Assembly: GCF_001577305.1 (NCBI RefSeq)
Contig: NZ_CP014518.1
Location: forward strand, 434,001-498,000
From: Sinomonas atrocyanea
GTDB lineage: Bacteria; Actinomycetota; Actinomycetes; Actinomycetales; Micrococcaceae
DNA: 64,000 nucleotides
Reading direction: 5' to 3'
Numbering within the stretch: position 1 is the stretch's first letter; each line of letters starts with the position of its first letter. The position numbers and the translations under genes are program-made. The notes beneath the pieces were generated by a model that saw only the letters and a list, made by a program, of their open reading frames with translations, was not told the origin of the DNA and did no database searches. Shown piece after piece: positions 57,648-64,000 of this stretch.

Positions 57648-59204
57648 ATGTACAACAACGGTGTTGGCTCGTGGCTCCACCGCCGCCGCCCCAAGTCCGG
57701 CACCAAGGTGGCGCTCGTGGCGGGCCAGCGCGAGCTCAGCTACGCCGAGCTGTGCGAGCGCGCCGACCGCCTCGCGAACGCCCTGCGCCGCCGGGGCGTG
57801 GCCCGGGGCGACCGCGTGGCCTACCTCGGCGAGAACGATCCCGCGTTCGTCGAGACGTTCTTCGCCGCGGGCCTCCTGGGCGCGATCTTCATCCCGCTCA
57901 ACACCCGGCTGGCCGCCCCCGAGCTGCAGTTCCAGCTCCAGGACTCCGGCGCCCGCCTCCTGGTCCACGGCGCCGCCCTCGAGGGCCTGGCCGCCGGGTC
58001 CGTGGCCGGCACCGGGGTGCAGGTCCGCCTCGTCGTCACGGGGGCGGACGACGCCGGGGGTGCCGCTCCCGCTGGAAGCGGCACCCCCGCCGTCGAACGC
58101 TACGAGGACGCCCTCGCGGCGGCGCCCGACGACTGGATCGACGAGACGGTGGGCCTCGACGACGGGGCCATGATCCTCTACACGTCGGGGACCACCGGGC
58201 GGCCCAAGGGCGCCCTGCTCACCCACGGGAACATCACGTGGAACTGCATCAACGTCATCACGGACATGGACGTCAACCGCAACGACGTGGCGCTCATGAT
58301 CTCCCCGCTGTTCCACGTCGCCTCGCTCGACATGGGCCTGCTGCCGATGCTGCTCAAGGGCGCCACCGTGGTGCTCGAGCAGAAGTTCGACCCCGGCCGG
58401 GCGCTCGAGCTCATCGAGCGGCACCGCATCACGGCCCTCAGCGGCGTGCCCACCACGTACCAGCTCCTCGCCGAGCACCCCGCCTGGGCGAGCACGGACA
58501 TCAGCTCGCTCGACAAGCTCACGTGCGGCGGCTCCGCCGTCCCCCTGCGCGTCCTCGAGGCCTACGAGGAGCGCGGCCTCGGGTTCTCGAACGGGTACGG
58601 CATGACCGAGACGGCCCCGGGCGCGACCACACTGCCGGCGTGGCGGTCCCGGGAGAAGGCCGGCTCCTCCGGGCTCCCGCAGTTCTTCACGGACATCCGG
58701 ATCGCGGACCCACTCGGCGAGGTCCTCGCCCCGGGGGAGGTCGGGGAGATCCAGATCGCCGGGCCCAACGTCATCAAGCAGTACTGGAACCGTACCGAGG
58801 CGACCCGCGACTCCTACGCGGACGGGATCTGGTTCAAGTCCGGGGACATGGGCTACCGCGACGAGGAGGGCTTCCTGTTCGTCTCCGACCGGCTCAAGGA
58901 CATGATCATCTCCGGCGGCGAGAACATCTACCCCGCCGAGGTCGAGGCCGCCATCGTGGAACTGCCCCAGGTGGCCTCGGTGGCCGTCATCGGGGTCGCC
59001 GACGAGAAGTGGGGCGAGGTGCCGCGCGCCGTCGTGACGCTGCGCGAGGGAACCTCGCTCACCCAGGAGGACATCCGCGCGCACTTGGACGGGCGCCTCG
59101 CCCGGTACAAGATCCCCAAGTCTGTCGTGTTCGTGGAGGAGATGCCCCGCACCGCGAGCGGCAAGATCCGCAAGGCCGAGCTGCGGAGGCAGTTCGCGCA
59201 GTAG
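57648..59204 (+). CDS. Acyl-CoA ligase (AMP-forming)
   Basis: A 518-residue ANL-superfamily enzyme that activates a carboxylic acid to its CoA thioester through an acyl-AMP. P-loop ILYTSGTTGRPKGALLTH, GYGMTETAP, the hinge GDMGYRDEEGFLFVSDRLKD, and the C-terminal Lys in PRTASGKIRKAEL. Chain length or ring specificity cannot be read from sequence. Last gene of the operon, with AGGAGG before ATG 57648. A hairpin overlaps its stop region. Confidence 0.9.
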   Translation: MYNNGVGSWLHRRRPKSGTKVALVAGQRELSYAELCERADRLANALRRRGVARGDRVAYLGENDPAFVETFFAAGLLGAIFIPLNTRLAAPELQFQLQDSGARLLVHGAALEGLAAGSVAGTGVQVRLVVTGADDAGGAAPAGSGTPAVERYEDALAAAPDDWIDETVGLDDGAMILYTSGTTGRPKGALLTHGNITWNCINVITDMDVNRNDVALMISPLFHVASLDMGLLPMLLKGATVVLEQKFDPGRALELIERHRITALSGVPTTYQLLAEHPAWASTDISSLDKLTCGGSAVPLRVLEAYEERGLGFSNGYGMTETAPGATTLPAWRSREKAGSSGLPQFFTDIRIADPLGEVLAPGEVGEIQIAGPNVIKQYWNRTEATRDSYADGIWFKSGDMGYRDEEGFLFVSDRLKDMIISGGENIYPAEVEAAIVELPQVASVAVIGVADEKWGEVPRAVVTLREGTSLTQEDIRAHLDGRLARYKIPKSVVFVEEMPRTASGKIRKAELRRQFAQ

Positions 59205-59233
59205 GCCCGTCCCGGACAGCGCGCGGCGCGGGC
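59205..59233. terminator. Hairpin at the end of the CoA operon
   Basis: GCCCG (59205-59209) and CGGGC (59229-59233) bracket GC-rich sequence between the convergent ligase and DUF1206 genes. Confidence 0.4.
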
Positions 59234-60078
59234 TACTGGTCGAAGTTGCCGTACTTGGCCCGCGCCGCGCTGTAGACCCCGTAGCAGGCGAGGCCGAGCG
59301 CCACCACGCCGAGGATCCAGCCGCCGAACGGCTGGGACGCGAGAGACTTGAGCGCGCCGTCGAGGCCGGACTGCTGCTTCGGGTCGTGGTGCACGGCGGC
59401 GACGAGGATCAGGATCCCGAGGACTGCGACCGCGACGCCCTTGGCCGTGTAGCCGATGCTTCCCACGACCTTCACCCAGTCCGGCGCCGACTCGTTCGGC
59501 TGGGCGTCCTTGCCCAGGAAGCCGCGGGTCACGCCGCGGAAGCCGAAGTACACGCCGATGCCGAGGACCACGAGCCCGGCGATGAAGAGCACCACGGGGC
59601 CGAAGGGGACCGAGAGCACATTGGCTGTGGTCTGCTGGGACTGCTGGCTCGAGTTCTTCTGGTTGCCGAGGGCGAAGCTGATGAACAGCCACGTGAGGCC
59701 GAAGTATGCGATCGCGGTGCCGCCGGGGCCGAGGGCCTTGGTCGCCTTGCCCTCGCGCCGCCACTTCGCGACCGCGTCGATGACCATCCAGACGGCGAGG
59801 GCGGCGCAGCAGACGACGCCGGCCCACAGCAGCACCGGTCCGCCGGGAGCCGAGGCGATCTGCCCGACCGCGCTCGACTGGTCGGCGTTGTTGCCGCCGC
59901 CGAGCGCCACCTGGAGCGCCAGCCACGCGATGAGGATGTGCAGCAGGCCCACGAAGGCGAAGCCTGCGCGAGCCACCGTGCGCGCGGCGGGCGAGCTCGC
60001 GGCCCGCTCCGCATGGTGGGCGGCGTCCTTGGCGCCCCGCTCGGCCGAATTGCCGGCCCCGCCTGAATGACCGTCCAC
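59233..60078 (-). CDS. DUF1206 membrane protein
   Basis: A 281-residue membrane protein with six predicted helices in three similar pairs, the DUF1206 pattern (ARTVARAGFAFVGLLHILIAW, GGTAIAYFGLTWLFISFALG and SIGYTAKGVAVAVLGILIL). A hydrophilic N-terminus of about 35 residues comes first. Function unknown. GTG 60078 is chosen because AGGAGG lies 6 nt upstream. It diverges from purA. Confidence 0.85.
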   Translation of the reverse strand: MDGHSGGAGNSAERGAKDAAHHAERAASSPAARTVARAGFAFVGLLHILIAWLALQVALGGGNNADQSSAVGQIASAPGGPVLLWAGVVCCAALAVWMVIDAVAKWRREGKATKALGPGGTAIAYFGLTWLFISFALGNQKNSSQQSQQTTANVLSVPFGPVVLFIAGLVVLGIGVYFGFRGVTRGFLGKDAQPNESAPDWVKVVGSIGYTAKGVAVAVLGILILVAAVHHDPKQQSGLDGALKSLASQPFGGWILGVVALGLACYGVYSAARAKYGNFDQ

Positions 60079-60148
60079 TGATGACCTCCTGATACGAGTG
60101 CTTCCCATCATCTTCGGTGTCTCTTGCCCTCCTTCGGTAGACTTGGGT

Positions 60149-60172
60149 GGCAAGAGCCCCGGAAGTCTTGCC
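60149..60172 (+). promoter_or_regulatory. Hairpin at the start of the purA leader
   Basis: GGCAAGA pairs with TCTTGCC around a 10-nt loop, right after a -10 box TAGACT (60138-60143). The purA leader is about 100 nt. It may protect the mRNA end or regulate; it is not a known purine riboswitch. Confidence 0.45.
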
Positions 60173-60249
60173 ACGACGCGCGAGAGACGGGGTCTTTGCA
60201 TGTAGGCCAGCGGCCAGCCGGGCCGTGGGCGGTGTCCGGGGAGGAATCC

Positions 60250-61536
60250 ATGCCAGCAATCGTGATCGTCGGAGCCCAGTGGGGCGATGAGGGCAAGGGC
60301 AAGGCAACGGACCTGCTGGGGGGCCGCGTGGACTACGTGGTCAAGCCCAACGGGGGCAACAACGCCGGCCACACGGTGGTGGTCGGCGGCGAGAAGTACG
60401 AGCTCAAGCTCCTGCCCGCCGGCATCCTGAGCCCCAACACGATCCCGGTCATCGGCAACGGCTGCGTGGTGAACCTCGAGGCGCTCTTCCAGGAGATCGA
60501 CGGCCTCGAGGCCCGCGGCGCGGACACGTCCCGCCTGCGCGTCTCCGCCAACGCCCACCTGGTCGCGCCGTACCACCAGACCCTCGACAAGGTCACCGAG
60601 CGGTTCCTCGGCAAGCGCGCGATCGGCACCACGGGCCGCGGGATCGGCCCCGCCTACATGGACAAGGTGGCCCGCCTCGGCATCCGCGTCCAGGACGTCT
60701 TCGACGAGTCGATCCTGCGGCAGAAGGTCGAGGGCTCGCTGCACCAGAAGAACGAGCTCCTCGTCAAGGTCTACAACCGCCGCGCCGTGGACATCGACGA
60801 GACCGTGGACTACTTCCTCGGCTTCGCGGACCGGCTGCGCCCCCTCGTCATCGATTCGACCTACGAGCTGAACAAGGCGCTCGACGACGGCAAGGTCGTG
60901 CTCATGGAGGGCGGCCAGGCCACGTTCCTCGACGTGGACCACGGCACCTACCCGTTCGTCACCTCCTCGAACCCCACCGCCGGCGGCGCCTCCGTGGGCT
61001 CCGGCATCGGTCCCACCCGCATCTCGCGGGCCATCGGGATCGTCAAGGCCTACACCACGCGCGTCGGCGCCGGCCCGTTCCCCACCGAGCTGTTCGACGA
61101 GATGGGCGAGTACCTGCAGAAGACCGGCGGCGAGTTCGGCGTGAACACCGGCCGCCCGCGCCGCTGCGGCTGGTACGACTCGGTCCTGGCCCGCCACGCC
61201 TCCCGCGTCAACGGCTTCACCGACTACTTCCTCACCAAGCTCGATGTGCTCACCGGGATCGAGCGCATCCCCGTGTGCGTGGCGTACGACGTCGACGGCG
61301 TGCGCCACGACGAGATGCCGATGACGCAGACCGAGTTCCACCACGCCCAGCCGATCTTCGAGTACTTCGACGGCTGGACCGAGGACATCTCCGGCGCGAA
61401 GACCCTCGACGAGCTCCCGGCCAACGCCCGGGACTACGTCCTGGCGCTCGAGAAGCTCTCCGGGACGCGGTTCTCGGCCATCGGCGTCGGCCCCGACCGC
61501 GACCAGACCATCGTGGTCCGCGACCTCATCGACTGA
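60250..61536 (+). CDS. purA: Adenylosuccinate synthetase
   Basis: A 428-residue GTP-dependent enzyme that joins IMP and aspartate, the first committed step to AMP. GAQWGDEGKGKATDLL (phosphate loop with catalytic Asp), NGGNNAGHTVV (His), IGTTGRGIGPAY, and GVNTGRPRRCGWYD are typical. GGGGAGGAA precedes the ATG. A terminator hairpin follows at 61610-61653. Confidence 0.97.
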   Translation: MPAIVIVGAQWGDEGKGKATDLLGGRVDYVVKPNGGNNAGHTVVVGGEKYELKLLPAGILSPNTIPVIGNGCVVNLEALFQEIDGLEARGADTSRLRVSANAHLVAPYHQTLDKVTERFLGKRAIGTTGRGIGPAYMDKVARLGIRVQDVFDESILRQKVEGSLHQKNELLVKVYNRRAVDIDETVDYFLGFADRLRPLVIDSTYELNKALDDGKVVLMEGGQATFLDVDHGTYPFVTSSNPTAGGASVGSGIGPTRISRAIGIVKAYTTRVGAGPFPTELFDEMGEYLQKTGGEFGVNTGRPRRCGWYDSVLARHASRVNGFTDYFLTKLDVLTGIERIPVCVAYDVDGVRHDEMPMTQTEFHHAQPIFEYFDGWTEDISGAKTLDELPANARDYVLALEKLSGTRFSAIGVGPDRDQTIVVRDLID

Positions 61537-61609
61537 GCCGAAAAAAGTTCTCAGAAAAAAATCCGGAACCGCGTAACCCTCGAGGGGCCGCGGGCGATTA
61601 CCTCAGTGC

Positions 61610-61653
61610 AAGCCGGGCTGGAATCTGTCCCCCATCATGTTCCAGTCCGGCTT
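61610..61653 (+). terminator. Terminator of purA
   Basis: AAGCCGGGCTGGAA (61610-61623) pairs with TTCCAGTCCGGCTT (61640-61653), 14 bp with one G-U pair, followed by CCTCTCT. Confidence 0.7.
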
Positions 61654-61751
61654 CCTCTCTGCCCAGTCCGAGCCGTTGGCGCAGCTGGCCCACGGCTAGA
61701 CTGGGCGGGTTCTGCCTTCAGACTCCAGGGTCAAGAATCCAGGGGATAGCC

Positions 61752-62309
61752 GTGTTCGAATCGATCACTGACGACGATCTCGCGCCGGGTGCGCTGACGG
61801 AGCACGAGCGGTTCACCCTCGTCTACCGTTCACTGGCACCCGCGGTGATCGCCTACATGTCCGCCCGCGGGGTGGACGACCCCGAGGCGCTCGCGCAGGA
61901 CGTGTTCGTCGCGGTCCTGCCGCGTCTCGGGTCGATCACCGGCGGTGCGGCCGGGTTGAAGACGCTCGTCTTCTCCGTGGCCCACGCCCGCGTGGTGGAC
62001 CACTACCGCCGCACCGAGCGCCGGCCGCGGATCGTCGACTACGATCCGCTGCTGGACACGCGCGAGACCGCCTCCGCGGAGCACGATGCGCTCCTCGCCA
62101 CGGGCCAGACCGACGCGGAGAACCTGATCGGCAGGCTCAAGGGAGACCAGAAGGAGGTGCTCACCCTCCGCATCGTGGCGGAACTGAGCATCGAAGAAGT
62201 CGCCTCCGTGCTCGGCAAGACGCCGGGCGCGGTCAAACAGCTCCAACGCAGGGCACTGCTGGCCCTCAGGGAGCACGTGTCCGAGGAAGAGTGGGTCCGA
62301 TCAGCGTGA
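61752..62309 (+). CDS. Sigma-70 family RNA polymerase sigma factor
   Basis: A 185-residue ECF-like sigma factor. Region 2 covers PEALAQDVFVAVLPRLGSI to the -10 contact HARVVDHYRRTERRPR. Region 4 is the HTH LSIEEVASVLGKTPGAVKQLQ. GTG start with AGGGG upstream; a promoter-like TAGACT lies at 61697-61702. It overlaps the next gene, a membrane protein that may act as its partner. Confidence 0.88.
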   Translation: MFESITDDDLAPGALTEHERFTLVYRSLAPAVIAYMSARGVDDPEALAQDVFVAVLPRLGSITGGAAGLKTLVFSVAHARVVDHYRRTERRPRIVDYDPLLDTRETASAEHDALLATGQTDAENLIGRLKGDQKEVLTLRIVAELSIEEVASVLGKTPGAVKQLQRRALLALREHVSEEEWVRSA

Positions 62310-63106
62310 ACAGGCAGGTGCAGGCGGTGCTCGCCGAGGAGGGGCTCGAGCACGACGCCGCGCTGACGCGCGCGCTCGAGCGGATCGCGGCGCTCCGGAT
62401 CGCTGAGCCGCCCGCGCCCTCCGGCGAGCTCGCACGCCTCCTCGCCGCCAGTGCGGCGGCCTCTGCCGGGCAGACGCCCGCGGCGGGGGAGAGCGCGACA
62501 GCGCCGCTCGCCGTCGTGCTCCCGCTCACCCGGGCCGCGGCCCGCAAGGCGGAGGCCGCGGCCGTCGCGGCCAGGCCGCGGTGGATCAAGCGCCACCGCG
62601 GCGCGATGATCGGCGTGCTCGTCGCGGCCGGCATGGGCCTCGGCGCGAGCGGCGTGGCCGCCATGACGGGCCAGGCCTGGGACTGGCACGCGCCACTGCA
62701 CCCTGCCGTGGGCCCGTCGCTCACCCACGACGCCGAGCCCTCGGCCCCGGGCGGGGGCCCCGGCACGCCCTCCGGCGCCGCGGCGCCGACGCAGGACACG
62801 GGTGCGGGCGCGACCGGCGCGGGCCGCACCCTCGGCCAGTCCGGGGCGCGCAGCGCCGACGGGTCGGCCCAGAAGCAGGGCGCCGCCACCTCCTCCCCGT
62901 CGCACGACTCCCGGGAGCAGGGGTCGCAGGACCCGACCCCGCAGGGGAGCGACCGCGGGCACGGTTCCGGTGGTTCCGCGGACTCGGTCCCGTCCTCCCA
63001 GAGCACGGCGCGGCCGAGTCCGAGCGCCGGAAGCCAGGACGGGTCCGGCGCGAGCGGCCACGACGGGAACGGCGGCGGCTCCGACGGCCAGCCCACCAGC
63101 CGGTAG
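62306..63106 (+). CDS. Membrane protein coupled to the sigma factor
   Basis: A 266-residue protein with a helical N-terminal cytoplasmic region (about 1-90), one membrane helix (about 100-120), and an extracytoplasmic tail rich in Ser, Gly, Asp and Gln. It lacks the HxxxCxxC zinc motif of common anti-sigma factors. GTG 62306 overlaps the sigma stop by GTGA; GTG 62291 is a possible earlier start. The position suggests an unusual anti-sigma or surface sensor. This is inference from context only. Confidence 0.6.
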   Translation: MNRQVQAVLAEEGLEHDAALTRALERIAALRIAEPPAPSGELARLLAASAAASAGQTPAAGESATAPLAVVLPLTRAAARKAEAAAVAARPRWIKRHRGAMIGVLVAAGMGLGASGVAAMTGQAWDWHAPLHPAVGPSLTHDAEPSAPGGGPGTPSGAAAPTQDTGAGATGAGRTLGQSGARSADGSAQKQGAATSSPSHDSREQGSQDPTPQGSDRGHGSGGSADSVPSSQSTARPSPSAGSQDGSGASGHDGNGGGSDGQPTSR

Positions 63107-63116
63107 GCGCCCGCAG

Positions 63117-63122
63117 TAGCAT
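63117..63122 (+). promoter_or_regulatory. -10 box of a leaderless transcript
   Basis: TAGCAT ends 6 nt before ATG 63129. No ribosome binding site is seen. Confidence 0.45.
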
Positions 63123-63128
63123 GGCCCC

Positions 63129-63563
63129 ATGCGGCACGTGAACGATCCTGCTGTCATCGACCGCCTCATGAGCACCCCCGGGACGTGGGCGATCGTCGGG
63201 CTGACCCGGAATGAGTGGCGGGCCGCGCACGCCGTCTCCCTCACGGTCCGCGACGTCATGGGCAACCGCATCATCCCGGTGAACCTGCGCGGCGAGGACG
63301 TGCACGGCGAGAAGGGCTACGCGCGGCTCGCGGACATCCCCGCCGAGCTGCACCCGATCGACGTCGTGGACTGCTTCGTGAACTCCGGCCGGGTCGGCGA
63401 CATCGTGGACCAGGCGATCGCCGTCGGTGCGAAGGCCGTGTGGATGCAGCTCGGCGTCGTCGACGAGGGCGCGGCGGAGCGCGCGGAGGCCGCGGGGCTC
63501 GACGTGGTCATGGACGCCTGCCCCGAGCGGGAGCTGTGGCGGCGCGGCCGCGGGACGGCGTGA
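63129..63563 (+). CDS. CoA-binding protein (Rossmann fold)
   Basis: A 144-residue stand-alone CoA-binding domain of the YccU/succinyl-CoA-ligase-alpha type. WAIVGLTRNEWRAAHAV, GNRIIPVNLRGEDVHGEKGY, DIPAELHPIDVVDCFVNSGR and AVWMQLGVVDEGAAERAEAA are the usual motifs, ending in VMDACPERE. Probably binds CoA or a related nucleotide; exact role unknown. The stop overlaps the next ATG. Confidence 0.88.
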   Translation: MRHVNDPAVIDRLMSTPGTWAIVGLTRNEWRAAHAVSLTVRDVMGNRIIPVNLRGEDVHGEKGYARLADIPAELHPIDVVDCFVNSGRVGDIVDQAIAVGAKAVWMQLGVVDEGAAERAEAAGLDVVMDACPERELWRRGRGTA

Positions 63564-63958
63564 TGGACGCTTCCCTGCTCAGGGAGCTCTGCCTCGGCTT
63601 CCCCGGCGCGTACGAGGACTTCCCGTTCGGGCCCGAGGCCTCGGTGTTCAAGGTCCGGCCCCCGCGGGGCGGCGACGAGCGGCCGGGAAAGATGTTCGCC
63701 CTCTCCAACCTCGACGCGGTCCCCCTGACCGTGGCGCTCAAGTGCGACCCCGCGCTGGCCGTGCAGCTGCGGGCGGCGCACCCCGAGATCACCGGCGCCT
63801 GGCACATGAACAAGAGGCACTGGAGCGACGTGCGCCTCGACGGGGCCCTCGCCGAGGAGGATGTCCGCGACCTGATCGAGGACTCGTACGACCTCGTCGT
63901 GGCCGGCCTGCCCCGGGCGCAGCGCGAGGCGCTGGGCTGGAGCCGGCTCGCCCGCTGA
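63563..63958 (+). CDS. MmcQ/YjbR family protein
   Basis: A 131-residue small alpha/beta protein of the MmcQ/YjbR family. FPGAYEDFPFGPEASVFKV, GKMFALSNLD, LTVALKCDP and WHMNKRHWSDVRLDG are typical. The fold suggests nucleic-acid binding, but no function is proven. It shares one base with the preceding CoA-binding gene, so it is co-translated. Confidence 0.88.
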   Translation: MDASLLRELCLGFPGAYEDFPFGPEASVFKVRPPRGGDERPGKMFALSNLDAVPLTVALKCDPALAVQLRAAHPEITGAWHMNKRHWSDVRLDGALAEEDVRDLIEDSYDLVVAGLPRAQREALGWSRLAR

Positions 63959-63964
63959 GCGCGC

Positions 63965-63970
63965 TAGGGT
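63965..63970 (+). promoter_or_regulatory. -10 box before a gene that leaves the window
   Basis: TAGGGT ends 7 nt before GTG 63978, the same layout as other leaderless starts here. Confidence 0.35.
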
Positions 63971-63977
63971 GGGGAGC

Positions 63978-64000
63978 GTGCTCGAACAGTCCACGCTCGA
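63978..64000 (+). CDS. Start of an unidentified gene (cut by the window end)
   Basis: GTG 63978 opens a frame reading VLEQSTL to the edge. Only seven codons are visible, so no family can be assigned. The -10 box placement supports a real start. Confidence 0.3.

Overview
This 64 kb window is very GC-rich chromosomal DNA with GTG starts, ATGA/GTGA stop-start overlaps and many TAnnnT boxes placed 5-7 nt before start codons. These traits, and gene pairs such as fba-DUF3151 and ROK/xylA/xylB, suggest a Micrococcaceae actinobacterium (Arthrobacter/Sinomonas-like). No phage, insertion sequence, CRISPR array, tRNA or rRNA was seen. The region looks like core chromosome mixed with catabolic islands.

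Layout. 1-6.4 kb: end of a GPH sugar symporter, a frameshifted metallophosphoesterase, a Stealth-type polysaccharide phosphotransferase, L-2-hydroxyglutarate oxidase, pyrE and a Tat-exported alpha/beta hydrolase. 6.4-11.4 kb: an SDR, a HAD-IIA phosphatase, then a molybdate island (HTH-Mop regulator, modA, modB, modC) behind two matching palindromes. 11.5-14.9 kb: a cell-surface island with a COG4315-type lipoprotein, a second lipoprotein, a CHRD-like protein with an EF-hand-like loop and C-terminal anchor, a class F-like sortase and a blue-copper lipoprotein. 15-16.2 kb: an MltG-like transglycosylase. 16.4-20.5 kb: the lower protocatechuate 4,5-cleavage (or gallate) pathway (LigI, LigK, LigJ) plus an MFS carrier, without ring-cleavage genes. 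20.5-32.8 kb: mostly housekeeping genes (SpoU methyltransferase, HAD, TerC behind a probable Mn riboswitch, S53 peptidase, ribokinase, DUF222-HNH, fba, DUF3151, a maltokinase-cap protein, glmS).

32.9-37.4 kb: ferredoxin reductase, Rieske ferredoxin, GH13 and LacI genes on the minus strand. The GH13 and Rieske frames are joined, probably by one missing base. 37.7-45.8 kb: a LacI-controlled CUT1 sugar transporter without its own ATPase, leading into Gfo/Idh, TIM-barrel isomerase, ThuA, Gfo/Idh and aldose-epimerase genes, a set typical of 3-keto-sugar or unusual glycoside catabolism. 45.8-52.1 kb: ROK repressor, xylA, xylB, an epimerase and an alditol oxidase, a pentose/pentitol module. 52.1-59.2 kb: MarR regulator and an operon of SDR, amidohydrolase, acyl-CoA dehydrogenase, MaoC hydratase, MHS transporter and acyl-CoA ligase, which looks like uptake and CoA-dependent breakdown of an unidentified carboxylic acid without a thiolase. 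59.2-64 kb: DUF1206 membrane protein, purA, a sigma factor with a membrane partner, a CoA-binding protein and an MmcQ/YjbR protein.

The strongest points for follow-up are the sortase/CHRD/cupredoxin island, the thiolase-less CoA operon, the Gfo/Idh-ThuA sugar operon, the terC riboswitch with mutually exclusive stems, and two apparent one-base homopolymer deletions. All family assignments come from reading motifs by eye; no database search was possible.
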